From Desulfobacca sp. (GTDB lineage: Bacteria > Desulfobacterota > Desulfobaccia > Desulfobaccales > Desulfobaccaceae), in contig DYEV01000002.1 of the NCBI GenBank assembly GCA_020725545.1, forward strand, positions 1-64,000: a DNA stretch of 64,000 nt, in the 5' to 3' direction. Below, one piece after another: positions 25,566 to 34,013 of this stretch; positions within the stretch are counted from its first letter, which is position 1, and every line of letters begins with the position of its first letter. The notes under the pieces are model-generated. The model had not been told where the DNA came from. It did no database searches and saw only the letters and a list, made by a program, of their open reading frames with translations. Made by a program: the position numbers and the translations under genes.

Positions 25566-26114
25566 CTAGTCCACCCGGAACTCCAGACTTTTTTCATCCT
25601 GGCCATAACCGGTGCTGATGAGGGCTTTGAGAGTGTAGGTGCCTGGTTTGCTATCCGGCGGCAGGGTAAATTCCACGATCTGTTCAAAAGTGCCGTTGGG
25701 GGTACGCAGATTGCGGGATGAAGTCTTGCCCAGGGAAGCTCCCTGATAAAAAATCTCCCGACTGATGGTGACTGGAACGCCGATGTCATCAGCCGTCAAG
25801 ATGGTATAGGTCAGACTGAGGCGGGCCGGTTGGCCTCTCAGGACCCGCCGGGGCGTCAGCGTCAGTTGGTCCAAACGGATGACGCAGCCACTGGTAGGGC
25901 AATAGTTGGCTCGCGCTGCGGCCGCCTCCCGCTCCTGCCGCCGGATGTTGTTGTAAGTCCCCCAGCGCGGTTCTGTCGGATTCCGGGTAGGGCTGGCAAA
26001 AAACTCCCAATTCCCCGGTCCGCCGGCCTGGCCCCAGGCTTCCAGGCCACTGATGAGGAGGAATACTGCCAGGGCCGCCATGGATATGGTCAGTTTGTTG
26101 CCTCTTGCTCCCAT
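25566..26114 (-). CDS. Secreted beta-sandwich protein, unknown
   Basis: 182 residues with a signal peptide (LTISMAALAVFLLISGLEAWG, cut near AWGQA). The mature N-terminus is Gly/Asn/Arg-rich, with NPTEPRWGTYNNIRRQEREA. A Cys pair (YCPTSGC) then precedes an Ig-like or CARDB-like sandwich (QPARLSLTYTILTADDIGVPVTISREIFY, FTLPPDSKPGTYTLKALISTGYG). The last part is similar to bacterial Ig-like domains of adhesins or chaperone-like proteins. It is the first gene of the minus-strand run to glutaredoxin and pdxA. Function unknown. Confidence 0.75.
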   Translation of the reverse strand: MGARGNKLTISMAALAVFLLISGLEAWGQAGGPGNWEFFASPTRNPTEPRWGTYNNIRRQEREAAAARANYCPTSGCVIRLDQLTLTPRRVLRGQPARLSLTYTILTADDIGVPVTISREIFYQGASLGKTSSRNLRTPNGTFEQIVEFTLPPDSKPGTYTLKALISTGYGQDEKSLEFRVD

Positions 26115-26414
26115 CGCCTCCCCCCATGGATCAGTGAGACATTTTTTCAGACGTCGATCCGTTGATAATATTGCTTATCTAACATGGTTTACTATAACCC
26201 TGCAAGCAGGAGATTGCCAACGCTTTGTTTAGCCTGACAGAATCTGGGCGACAAAAAGGAACCCCGTCTTGAGCAACCGAAAACCACAGCGGTTTGGTTT
26301 AAGCTAACCACCCCTTTGGCCGATGAATAATCTGAGCGAAGCAATCTCCGGTAAAGACATCCTGGCTTTGCCCTCTTCACAGTCATCCCCCAGCCGGGTA
26401 TTGAGGCATTCAGC
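26115..26414. other. Intergenic stretch with diverged inverted repeat
   Basis: No gene seen in these 300 bases. GGAGATTGC (26209-26217) and GCAATCTCC (26341-26349) are exact inverse copies 123 bases apart. The flanks (CTGAGCGAAGCAATCTCC) look like decayed units of the common GAGCGAAGCAATCTC REP-like element. It is AT-richer than the neighbouring genes. Divergent promoters for the secreted protein and the ThiF-like gene should lie here, but none is clear. Confidence 0.4.
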
Positions 26415-27200
26415 GTGGATATCCTAAAAAATCTGCCTCTGGCGTTATTTGGCAACCTGAGTCCGGCAGAACTGGCCCGCTATGAAAAACAGCTCCTCCT
26501 GCCGGAGTGGGGCCAGGCTGCCCAGGAACGGGTCAAGCAGACCCGCGTCTTTGTGGCCGGCGGCGGCAATTTGGTGGCTGCCGCAGCAGTTAATCTGGTC
26601 ACCGCCGGAGTTGGCCATCTGCGGGTGGTCGATCTGGAGCGGGTCTCCCTGACGGACTTGGGCGACCAGGTCCTGTACCGGGAGCGGGACCTCAGCAGGC
26701 CCAAGGCTCTCATCCTGCAGAAGCGCCTGCAGGAAGTCAATCCCTTTGTCGAAGTCGAAGGTCTGGAACGGCGGCTCAGTGAACATAATGTCCTGAAACT
26801 TACCCAGAAATATGACCTGCTTCTGGCCGATCTGCACGAACCGCACCACGCCTTGGCTTTAAACCGGGCCGCCTTGAAGTTCAAAATTCCCTTGCTCGTG
26901 GGCTGGACCCAGGAATGGCAGGGTTTTTTGGCAACCCTGCGTCCTGGTACCGGCCTTTGTCTGGCCTGTACCTTCCTGTTGGACCGGATCCGGCGCGCCA
27001 ATGGCCTCGTGGCCCCCGTGAACGCCATCATTGGGGGGGTCATGGCTTTGGAAGCCTTACGAATCTTGAGCGGTGGCGAACCCGCCCTGTTGGAACGCCT
27101 CTTCAGTTTTCACGGCGATCTCTGTCGCTGCCTGGATGAACCGCTCGCCAAGAAGCCGACCTGTTCTGTCTGCGGCCAGCCTCGTGGCCCGATGACTTAA
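26415..27200 (+). CDS. Degenerate ThiF/MoeB (E1-like) family protein
   Basis: 261 residues with the E1-like fold, as in proteins that adenylate ubiquitin-like sulfur carriers. LSPAELARYEKQLLLPEWG is a typical entry. The nucleotide loop is VAGGGNLVAAAAVNL rather than GxGGLG, the SNLQRQ-type segment is TDLGDQ (active Arg lost), and the CTDN-type Asp is replaced in ADLHEPHH. RPKA with its Lys is kept. Two Cys pairs, CLAC and CSVC, match the zinc site. It may bind a partner without adenylation. The start is GTG. Convergent with comEC. Confidence 0.82.
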   Translation: MDILKNLPLALFGNLSPAELARYEKQLLLPEWGQAAQERVKQTRVFVAGGGNLVAAAAVNLVTAGVGHLRVVDLERVSLTDLGDQVLYRERDLSRPKALILQKRLQEVNPFVEVEGLERRLSEHNVLKLTQKYDLLLADLHEPHHALALNRAALKFKIPLLVGWTQEWQGFLATLRPGTGLCLACTFLLDRIRRANGLVAPVNAIIGGVMALEALRILSGGEPALLERLFSFHGDLCRCLDEPLAKKPTCSVCGQPRGPMT

Positions 27201-27243
27201 GGGTACCCCGCAGCCGCAGCCCCATTCCCTGGCCCGGCCATGA

Positions 27244-29643
27244 TCATGGGTGAATTTCCAAGATGTCATCCCCAAGCGTAACGGTCACCTCTCCTTGGCC
27301 GGTATGATAAAAGGTCTTCGGCCAGGCCTCTGTTAACGCCGCCCAGGCATTGGCCGAAGGTGAGCCGGTGATAATGAGAACCTGCGGAGCGACCTGGCTG
27401 AGACAACCCGCCAAAAAGTCTCGCTGGAGATTTGACTCCGGCAAGATCAAGACCTCGCTTTTTGACAGGCCCACCGTCAGACAATGCTCCCGCCACGCCT
27501 CCGCCCCCGGCGGCAGAACCAGCAGACGCCGTCCTCCATAAGTAAACCGCAGAATGACCGGACCGCTGGTCCGCCCGTCCAGGGATGCGCGCAGCTGATG
27601 ACTTTCTACCCGGACGCCGCCGATATTCTGTTGGCTGGGGCTTAGAGACAAATTTCTCACCACCTGCCGGTTGTCTCCCAGATGGTTCCGTAATTCCCAA
27701 AAGCTTGGCAGCGGTGGTCGATCCCCGCCATACCAGAACTCCTGCACCTCAAACTCTCGGACCAGCGCCAGTAAGGTCGCGGCATTCTGGGCAGTAATGG
27801 TCAGGGCCGCCAGATAGTCGAGCCGGAGATGTTGCCTGGCCTGCAGCAAGCGCAACAGTGGTTGTTCTATGGGTGCTGGCTGCGCCACCGGACGGCTTTT
27901 TCCGGCATTGATGACCATGACCGGGCCCCCTGGAAACCGGGCTACCAGGGATAAGGCCCGGCTGCCGGCCACCGCCGTGACCTGAAAATGGTTTTGCGTC
28001 CAAACTTGGAGGCCCGACCAGACCACCGAGCCACTTAAGACAATGATACCGCCAATAATACCAAGCCATCGCCAGCTTCGTCTGCTGGCTATGAACAACC
28101 CGGCCAGGATAGCTAAATAGGCCAACGTTTGGCTGATGGTGAGGGTTGGCACACGGACCACGACGCCCGGAAGGGCCGCAGCCCAGTTGATCAGTGCCAA
28201 GCTGACCTCCAAGGTCCAGCGGCTTAGGGTCACCAGGGCCAGGGCCAGCGGCGCAGAAAACCAGGAAAAGAGGACGGCCAGAAAGGCAAGGGGCAGAATA
28301 ACCAGCCCGAATAAGGGTACGGCCAACAAATTAATCACGAGGCCATAGGTCGGGACCTGATGAAAGGCGTTGATGATGACCGGCAGGGTGGCCAGGGTGG
28401 CGGCCAGTGTGGTGGTCAGGCCGCGGCCGAGCCAGGCGACTGCTTGCCGCAGCCAAGACGGCCGGTCCTCTCCCAGGGAAAGCCAGTGGCGCCAGGTCTG
28501 CTGCATGACCGGCGCCAGGACTATCAGTCCCCAGACCGACAAGAAAGAAAGCTGGAACGACAGGCCATAGAGCTGCAGGGGCGACAGCACCAAAATGATC
28601 AGGGCTGCCAGGGACAAGAGGCTCAAGGGGTCTTTGGGGCGGTCCAGGAGGAGGAGCAGCAGGCCGGCCAGAATCATCAGCGCGGCCCGTTGGGTCGCCG
28701 GAGACCCGCCTGCCAGCCAGGCATAGGTCAACATGGGCCAAACCGCCAACAAAAAGGCTAGTTTCAGGGCATTGGCGCGCAGCAAGAGCCAGGTCCAGCG
28801 CCGCAGGAGCCAGAAAATCACGACAAAGGCGGCTGCTGCTATCATGCCCAGGTGCAGGCCGGAGATGGCCAACAGATGGCTAGTGCCAGTCCGTTGAAAA
28901 CTTCCGCGCAACTCCGGAGTGATGTCGCTCTGGTCGCCCAGCAGTAAGGCCAGAAAAATGGCCCGGGCTGGCTGCGGTTGGGACTCCAGAAAACGGTACC
29001 AGGACTGCCGGATGGCCCCCCGCCAAGCCGGCGGTCCGGATATAGGCGGCTCGGCAACGAGTTTCACCGGGGGCCAGTATGGCCAGAGTTGGCCGGTGAC
29101 AAAAATCTGCTGGCGGGCTAAGGCCAGCTGACGGCTCCGAGAATCCGGGGTGCTGCCAGCCTCCACCGGTCTGAGGCGGACGCGGGCAACAATCAACTCA
29201 CCCGGCCGGAAAGCGGCTGTTTCCGGAAGGCCAGACAACCGCACGCATCCCGCGGCCGGCCGCCAGGCGCGGCCGTCGGACCAGGCCAGGGCGGTTAGAT
29301 CTGCAGTATACGCAGCTCCCCTGAAAGTGGGCCGGTTTTCGATTTGACCCATGAGACTGACGGGTGTCTGGGTCGGCAGAAAACGGACGTGCTCGGTGCT
29401 CAGCCGGGGGTTGACGGCTTGCTTATAAAGCCCTTGGCCCAGGCAGAAAAAAAGCAGGCAGGCGGCCCCGGCCACCGGCCAACGCCGCCAGATCAGGAGG
29501 GCCAGCAGGATGATGAGGCCAGGGATCAGGAAGAAGAGCCAAGAAAGGGGGAGCGCTCCGACCAAAGACGGGGCAGCGATCCCGGCCGCCAGGGCCGTCG
29601 TCAGGGGCACCAGAGGCCGGGACCAGACCGGGGTTGAAGTCAT
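27244..29643 (-). CDS. comEC: ComEC/Rec2-type DNA uptake channel with degenerate C-terminal domain
   Basis: 799 residues with about ten membrane helices. After a short N-terminal membrane part comes an OB-like domain (about 90-215). The Competence core (230-500) shows RGSFQRTGTSHLLAISGLHLGMIAAAAF and GSPATQRAALMILAGLLLLLLDRPKDPLSL, the channel signatures. The C-terminal metallo-beta-lactamase-like domain (560-799) has lost its metal motif: where HxHxDH should follow LDYLA the sequence reads LTITAQNAATLLALV. It imports single-stranded DNA across the inner membrane. It overlaps the merR-type gene by 4 bases. Confidence 0.9.
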   Translation of the reverse strand: MTSTPVWSRPLVPLTTALAAGIAAPSLVGALPLSWLFFLIPGLIILLALLIWRRWPVAGAACLLFFCLGQGLYKQAVNPRLSTEHVRFLPTQTPVSLMGQIENRPTFRGAAYTADLTALAWSDGRAWRPAAGCVRLSGLPETAAFRPGELIVARVRLRPVEAGSTPDSRSRQLALARQQIFVTGQLWPYWPPVKLVAEPPISGPPAWRGAIRQSWYRFLESQPQPARAIFLALLLGDQSDITPELRGSFQRTGTSHLLAISGLHLGMIAAAAFVVIFWLLRRWTWLLLRANALKLAFLLAVWPMLTYAWLAGGSPATQRAALMILAGLLLLLLDRPKDPLSLLSLAALIILVLSPLQLYGLSFQLSFLSVWGLIVLAPVMQQTWRHWLSLGEDRPSWLRQAVAWLGRGLTTTLAATLATLPVIINAFHQVPTYGLVINLLAVPLFGLVILPLAFLAVLFSWFSAPLALALVTLSRWTLEVSLALINWAAALPGVVVRVPTLTISQTLAYLAILAGLFIASRRSWRWLGIIGGIIVLSGSVVWSGLQVWTQNHFQVTAVAGSRALSLVARFPGGPVMVINAGKSRPVAQPAPIEQPLLRLLQARQHLRLDYLAALTITAQNAATLLALVREFEVQEFWYGGDRPPLPSFWELRNHLGDNRQVVRNLSLSPSQQNIGGVRVESHQLRASLDGRTSGPVILRFTYGGRRLLVLPPGAEAWREHCLTVGLSKSEVLILPESNLQRDFLAGCLSQVAPQVLIITGSPSANAWAALTEAWPKTFYHTGQGEVTVTLGDDILEIHP

Positions 29644-29960
29644 GAATCGTCACGAATAGGGATGGTGACGTGCCCAGGCTCGGTTTCCGGCACAGCCGGC
29701 AACGCCGCTTGCCGGGATAATTCCTGCAATCGCTCCCGCATGTGCAGAATCACTTCGATGCCGGCCAGGTTTATGCCCAGCTCCTGGCGGAGTTGCACAA
29801 TCACCCGCAGACGTTCGATCTGAGAAACGGCATAATAGCGTTCGGCGCCACATTGGATGGACGAGACCAGACCCTCCCGTTCGTACAGCCGGATGGCCTG
29901 GGGATGAACACCCAAAGTTTGGGCGACGACTTTCAGGGAATAATACCTTTGTGTAGTCAT
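29640..29960 (-). CDS. MerR-family regulator (HspR-like) or chaperone modulator
   Basis: 106 residues. A MerR winged helix fills about 5-75: YYSLKVVAQTLGVHPQAIRLYEREGLV, then YAVSQIERLRVIVQLRQELGINLAGIEVIL. A short coiled coil follows (HMRERLQELSRQ). This size and position beside dnaJ match HspR, the repressor of dnaK/dnaJ operons, and also CbpM-like modulators of DnaJ-type proteins. It lies 34 bases after dnaJ and overlaps comEC by ATGA. If HspR-like, it would repress the dnaJ promoter. The classical HAIR inverted repeat (CTTGAGT-N7-ACTCAAG) was not found upstream. Confidence 0.82.
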   Translation of the reverse strand: MTTQRYYSLKVVAQTLGVHPQAIRLYEREGLVSSIQCGAERYYAVSQIERLRVIVQLRQELGINLAGIEVILHMRERLQELSRQAALPAVPETEPGHVTIPIRDDS

Positions 29961-29994
29961 GCGTAGCTCCCACCAAGGCCAACTCGGGCCACGG

Positions 29995-31059
29995 TTAGGC
30001 AGATCCAGGACCTGACGCGGTCACCATATCCTTCAGGGAGGCAAACAGCTCCCGGGCTTGGGGAGGCAGTTCCTTGGGAATGGCCACCGTTACCTCCACA
30101 TACTGATCACCCACCCGGTTGGGCCCCGTTTTGATGCCTTTGCCTTTGAGGCGAAATCGTTGGCCGTTCTGGGTTCCCGGCGGAATCTTGAGAGACACGG
30201 GCTTATCCAAAGTAGGCACGGTGATCTTGCCGCCCAAGACCGCGTCAAAGAGGGAGATAGTTGTCTTGTAATAAATATCATTGCCTTGCCGGGTGAACTG
30301 AGGATGCGGCCGGACGGTGATGATCAGGAAGAGATCGCCCGGCGGCCCGCCGTTGAGGCCAGGATTGCCCTTGCCGGTCATGCGCAAGCGGGTGCCAGTG
30401 TCTACGCCGGGAGGTATCTTTACTTCCAGGGTTTCGGTTCCTAAAACCACGCCCCGGCCACCGCAGCGGCGACAGCTCTGCTGGCCCACCCGACCGGTGC
30501 CGTGGCAGGTGGAACAGTTGATGAGCATGCGGACATTGTCCACCTTTTTTTCCATGACGCCCCGGCCGCCGCAATCCTGGCAATTCTGGCCGGCATATTC
30601 ATAGCCGGAACCGTGACAGGCCGGACAGGTAATTTCCTTTTCCAGGGAGATGGTGGTCCGCCCGCCCTTGACCGCCTCCAGGAAGTCGACTTCCAAAGAA
30701 TAGGCCAGATCATCGCCCCGCACCGGCCCGCCATAGGCCTGGCCGCCCCGCCCCGCGAACAGGTCCCGGAAGAGATCAGCAAAACCTCGGGAAGCAAAGA
30801 CCTCTTCGAAATCATGGGCTGCTTCGGGGGTGGCATAATAAGCCGACGCTCCCAAGCGATCATATTCGGCGCGCTTCTCCGGATTGGACAAAATATCATA
30901 CGCCGCCGAGATTTCTTTAAATTTCTTTTCGGCTTCCTTGTCGTTGGGGTTGACGTCAGGGTGATACTTGCGGGCCAGCTTGCGGTAGGCCTTTTTCAAG
31001 TCGGCATCAGTGGCGTCCCGGGAGACCCCGAGAATCTCATACGCATCCCTTTCCAGCAC
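29995..31059 (-). CDS. dnaJ: DnaJ-type chaperone (Hsp40, type A)
   Basis: A 354-residue DnaK co-chaperone. The J domain (res 5-70) has [19 protein letters not shown] with the HPD triad. A short spacer rather than a long Gly/Phe run follows ([23 protein letters not shown]). The zinc domain carries four CxxCxGxG repeats: [24 protein letters not shown] and CRRCGGRG. The C-terminal substrate domains end near [17 protein letters not shown]. It is likely a second DnaJ (CbpA-like in context) because no dnaK lies nearby. It is the first gene of a unit with the MerR-like gene and comEC. Confidence 0.95.
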   Translation of the reverse strand: MLERDAYEILGVSRDATDADLKKAYRKLARKYHPDVNPNDKEAEKKFKEISAAYDILSNPEKRAEYDRLGASAYYATPEAAHDFEEVFASRGFADLFRDLFAGRGGQAYGGPVRGDDLAYSLEVDFLEAVKGGRTTISLEKEITCPACHGSGYEYAGQNCQDCGGRGVMEKKVDNVRMLINCSTCHGTGRVGQQSCRRCGGRGVVLGTETLEVKIPPGVDTGTRLRMTGKGNPGLNGGPPGDLFLIITVRPHPQFTRQGNDIYYKTTISLFDAVLGGKITVPTLDKPVSLKIPPGTQNGQRFRLKGKGIKTGPNRVGDQYVEVTVAIPKELPPQARELFASLKDMVTASGPGSA

Positions 31060-31112
31060 GGGACTCTCCGATGGGCAAAGGTGACAAGAATGCAGCGAAA
31101 AAATATCTTTCC

Positions 31113-31145
31113 CACTAACTTAGTGAAATCGGCCGGAATTGTCAA
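31113..31145 (-). promoter_or_regulatory. Sigma-70-type promoter and palindrome before dnaJ
   Basis: On the minus strand TTGACA (31140-31145) is followed by 17 bases and TAAGTT (31117-31122), a good -35/-10 pair. The -10 lies inside CACTAACTTAGTG (31113-31125), a perfect 6-base-arm palindrome with one central base. A repressor bound there would block the promoter. The adjacent MerR-like protein is the obvious candidate, though this is inference. Confidence 0.55.
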
Positions 31146-31291
31146 GGGCGGGATGGCATGCCAACGGTTGACCTCTGGGAATGCTAAAATACCAAGACAA
31201 TATAGGTGGAATAGAAATTGCATAAATCTCAAAGAAAATTGTCTATATTTCCTTCACAGTTCGATAGATTTTCACATCCAAGGGAATGAGC

Positions 31292-31501
31292 ATGGCACAC
31301 ATTGACGGCGGCAGCCCCAAAGATCAGGGATTCCCCGATGAATTCGGGATGGATATGTTTGCGGACCCAGGTGCCCGGATTTCTGGCCAGAACAGCGGCC
31401 AGACAGCGGACCCACCCCCCTTTTGGGGGTATGTCACGCCGACTTGGTTCGGTCCTTTTCTGTTATCGCCCCGGCGCCGCAAGGAGTGGGGGTGGTGTTA
31501 G
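31292..31501 (+). CDS. Possible small protein
   Basis: 69 residues from ATG 31292, which has AGGGA 6 bases ahead (ATG 31286 is too close to it). The sequence AHIDGGSPKDQGFPDEFGMDMFADPG is followed by a Pro-rich middle and a basic end (LSPRRRKEWGWC). Codon use of the first half looks like the neighbouring genes. No family is recognised and no helix or domain is clear. It may be a real small protein or chance, and it lies divergently from dnaJ. The rest of 31060-31593 holds only the dnaJ promoter and a possible hairpin (CCGCGTCCTGCGGTGCGGTTTT). Confidence 0.35.
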   Translation: MAHIDGGSPKDQGFPDEFGMDMFADPGARISGQNSGQTADPPPFWGYVTPTWFGPFLLSPRRRKEWGWC

Positions 31502-31593
31502 GGAAAAGTCTAGGGAAAAAAAGGCAAGCTTGGGGGCAGAGGGCCAACGTCTAAGAAGCAAAAGAATGCTGAGCCGCGTCCTGCGGTGCGGTT

Positions 31594-33000
31594 TTACCAG
31601 CTAAAGCCTTTGGGCAGGTAAAAGAGTTTGAGGCGGCGGTATTGACCTTCCCGTTCCCAGGTAACCAGTCCGGACAGGAGGCGGAAGCTGCTGCCGGTGG
31701 CCGTGCTTTCCCGGCTGGCCAGGAAGCTCAGCTCCCAGAGACGGTAATCCTGATCGGCCTGCCACCGGTAAAGCCCCCAAAAGGCCTTGCCCTGCTGGAA
31801 GGTACCCCGGCGATTCTGGTTCCACAGATAAACATACGGGCCGAAAAGACGGTCAAATCCCGGTGATTGTATAAAAAGGATTTCCGGTGCATGGAAATGA
31901 CTCCAGCCCGGCTGTGAGGCTGAAAAGGCCAGGGGCCAGATGCGATGTCGTTCTTTCCAGGTACCGGCTTTGTCGATCTCCACGACGTAGCTGCTGAGGA
32001 AGAGGTAGCGGGTGTTCTGTTCCCAAAGATCATCCCAGGTCTGGGTGCGTTGATCAAAGAGCCACCAGAAAATGGCCAGACGCGTTTGGTCAGGACCCTG
32101 GCGGGAGTAATAGAAAGGGAAGTAGTTGCGCAGCCGGAAGTTGTCGCCGTCGCCCCGGACGATGAAGGGCCAGGGGGTATCCCATTGGGTATAGTTGCCC
32201 TGGTCCTGATGGTAATAAGTGAAAAACGGAAAGAGGATGGTTTTTTTGGTGCTGCTGGGCGTGGTTTCTTTGGCGTAAAATGGCAAAACCGCCTTGACGG
32301 TCCGGGGCTTGTCAGTATCCAGACCGAGGCGTTGGGAGTGGATCAGGGGCCAAAGGGCGTAGTACTTTTCTGCTTGGCCGGGGGTGATCATCTTGCCGCC
32401 CAAAGGCCAGAAGGCGAAGGATTGTTCGCTGCCGGTGGCATAGTAAAAAAAGGGCCACAGTATGCCGTAGCGGTAGGCCTCGCCGGTAACGGAGCTGGAA
32501 TACAGGGGCCAGAGGAAAAAGTTGCCCCGATCCCGGCCGAAGCGTTCTTGATAGGTGCCGTACAAAGGGAAGACGCCGCCATAGCGGGCGCCGGTGCTGC
32601 TGCGGCCCCCATAAAACGGAAAAAACTGCCAGGATGACGCCCCCGCGGGCAGGGTGTCACGGCGGAAGGAGCTGAGGGGGATCAGGTTAAAACGGCTGTG
32701 GCCCCCCCCGGTCTTATATTGACCGAAGGGATAGAGAAACTCCGCCTCAACGTCATAGCCCTGGGTAAGGTAGTAAAAAAAGGGGGCCAGGGTCGTGAGC
32801 GTAGCCTCCCCGGCCCGTTCGCGGGAAAACAGCGGCCCCAGGACCTCCAACTGACCCTCGTCAGTTTCCGGGTTGTTGCTGTAAAACAGGAGCGGCGACA
32901 GATTCAGGCGCCGCTCCCCCCGGGAGGTGGTGGTGCAGCCCGCCAGGACCACGCCGGTCAGCAGGGCCAAACAGATAATGGTGAGAAGACGGCGACCCAT
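31594..33000 (-). CDS. Large lipoprotein with repeated aromatic-Pro motifs
   Basis: 468 residues. A signal sequence with lipobox VVLAGC is followed by a tandem array of short units containing [FLW]-P-[FL]: LAPFFYYL, FFPFYGG, VFPLYGTY, LWPLYSS, LWPFFYY, FWPLGGK, LWPLIHS, VLPFYAK, LFPFFTYY, PWPFIVR, YFPFYYSR and IWPLAFS, roughly every 20-30 residues. This regular spacing fits a beta-rich repeat or propeller-like fold. I know no named family. It is the last gene after an MCE-domain protein and the Liv importer with a 23-base gap, so it probably belongs to the same envelope transport unit. Confidence 0.85.
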   Translation of the reverse strand: MGRRLLTIICLALLTGVVLAGCTTTSRGERRLNLSPLLFYSNNPETDEGQLEVLGPLFSRERAGEATLTTLAPFFYYLTQGYDVEAEFLYPFGQYKTGGGHSRFNLIPLSSFRRDTLPAGASSWQFFPFYGGRSSTGARYGGVFPLYGTYQERFGRDRGNFFLWPLYSSSVTGEAYRYGILWPFFYYATGSEQSFAFWPLGGKMITPGQAEKYYALWPLIHSQRLGLDTDKPRTVKAVLPFYAKETTPSSTKKTILFPFFTYYHQDQGNYTQWDTPWPFIVRGDGDNFRLRNYFPFYYSRQGPDQTRLAIFWWLFDQRTQTWDDLWEQNTRYLFLSSYVVEIDKAGTWKERHRIWPLAFSASQPGWSHFHAPEILFIQSPGFDRLFGPYVYLWNQNRRGTFQQGKAFWGLYRWQADQDYRLWELSFLASRESTATGSSFRLLSGLVTWEREGQYRRLKLFYLPKGFSW

Positions 33001-33023
33001 CGGCAGTCAGCACCCTCTGGGGC

Positions 33024-34010
33024 TTAGCGGACCAAGGCCGAGCCGACTACGCCAATCATCGTCACCGGGGATTGTTCTTTGATGCCCTCCATGGCCTGAT
33101 TGACGTTCCGGAGGGCTTTTTTGGCGTCGTCGTAGAGCGTTTTATCGTTCACCAATTTCCCCAGGGTGCCTTCAGCCTCATCAATCTTGGCGGCCACCCG
33201 GTTCAGACGGGTAATGGCCTGTTGGGCCTGTTCATAGAGGCCTTTATCGTTGGCCAATTTGGCAATGGTCCCCTCCCCCTTGGTGAGCTTCTCGGAGAAG
33301 GTGGAGAGGTTATTGACCGCGGTGCGGACCTCACGGACGACCCCCTGCACCTCCCGGTAGAGGCCGTCATCTTTGAGGAGTTTCCCCAAGGTACCTTCGC
33401 CTTTTTCCAGGCCTTTGGCAACCCGGTTCAGGGTCTGGCTGGCCGCGGTGAAGTTGGCGATCATCTCTTTGAGATTGTTTTCGCCTTCCTGGGTGCCGAT
33501 CACTTTTTGCAGGGTGCCGGTGACCGAGCGCATGTCTTCGAGGATGGGGCGGAAGTCATCCAACAGGGCCGGCACCTTGGCCAGGAGTTGGTCAAATTCT
33601 ACGGGTGATTCGGTCTTGGTGATCATGCCGCCGGCTGGCAGTTGCGCCGCGCTGACGCTGCCCAATTCCAGTTCGATATATTTCTCCCCCAACATGCCTT
33701 TGGTCCGGACCCGAGCTACGGCATCCTCCCGCAGATGCAGATCAGGACGAAGCATTAAGGTGATCAAAGCCTGGCCGTCGGCGAGCTGAATGGTACTGAT
33801 CCGCCCCACTTCCACCCCGGCAATCTCCACCCGGCCGTTTTCCGCCAGACCAGACACCGAAGTAAATTTGGCCTTGACCGGGAAAGTATTGGGTGAGGCC
33901 AGGAAAGTGAATTTGCCAACCCGTAGACTCATATAGCCCAGCAGCATGAGGGCCGCCAGGACAAACAAGCCGACTTTTGCTTCGGTACCCCAACCTTTTT
34001 TGCCATTCAT
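33024..34010 (-). CDS. MCE-family (MlaD-like) substrate-binding protein
   Basis: 328 residues. One N-terminal helix (KVGLFVLAALMLLGYMSL) anchors an MCE domain (about 40-115: VKAKFTSVSGLAENGRVEIAGVEVGRI, LGEKYIELELG). After a helical region come three related units: GEGTLGKLLKDDGLYREVQ, GEGTIAKLANDKGLYEQAQ and AEGTLGKLVNDKTLYDDAK. MCE proteins carry lipids or hydrophobic molecules between membranes. Here there is no mlaE or mlaF beside it. Instead the gene follows livF by 3 bases, so it shares a transcript with a branched-chain-type importer. That pairing is unusual. Confidence 0.9.
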   Translation of the reverse strand: MNGKKGWGTEAKVGLFVLAALMLLGYMSLRVGKFTFLASPNTFPVKAKFTSVSGLAENGRVEIAGVEVGRISTIQLADGQALITLMLRPDLHLREDAVARVRTKGMLGEKYIELELGSVSAAQLPAGGMITKTESPVEFDQLLAKVPALLDDFRPILEDMRSVTGTLQKVIGTQEGENNLKEMIANFTAASQTLNRVAKGLEKGEGTLGKLLKDDGLYREVQGVVREVRTAVNNLSTFSEKLTKGEGTIAKLANDKGLYEQAQQAITRLNRVAAKIDEAEGTLGKLVNDKTLYDDAKKALRNVNQAMEGIKEQSPVTMIGVVGSALVR

Positions 34011-34013
34011 TGC

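Noticed and set aside
25445-25789. N-terminal 115 residues of the glutaredoxin ORF
   Set aside because: Low-complexity shadow sequence overlapping the secreted-protein gene, with a good start at 25444.
26115-26414. Possible molybdenum-cofactor or other riboswitch before the ThiF-like gene
   Set aside because: No recognised consensus. The inverted repeat looks like decayed REP sequence.
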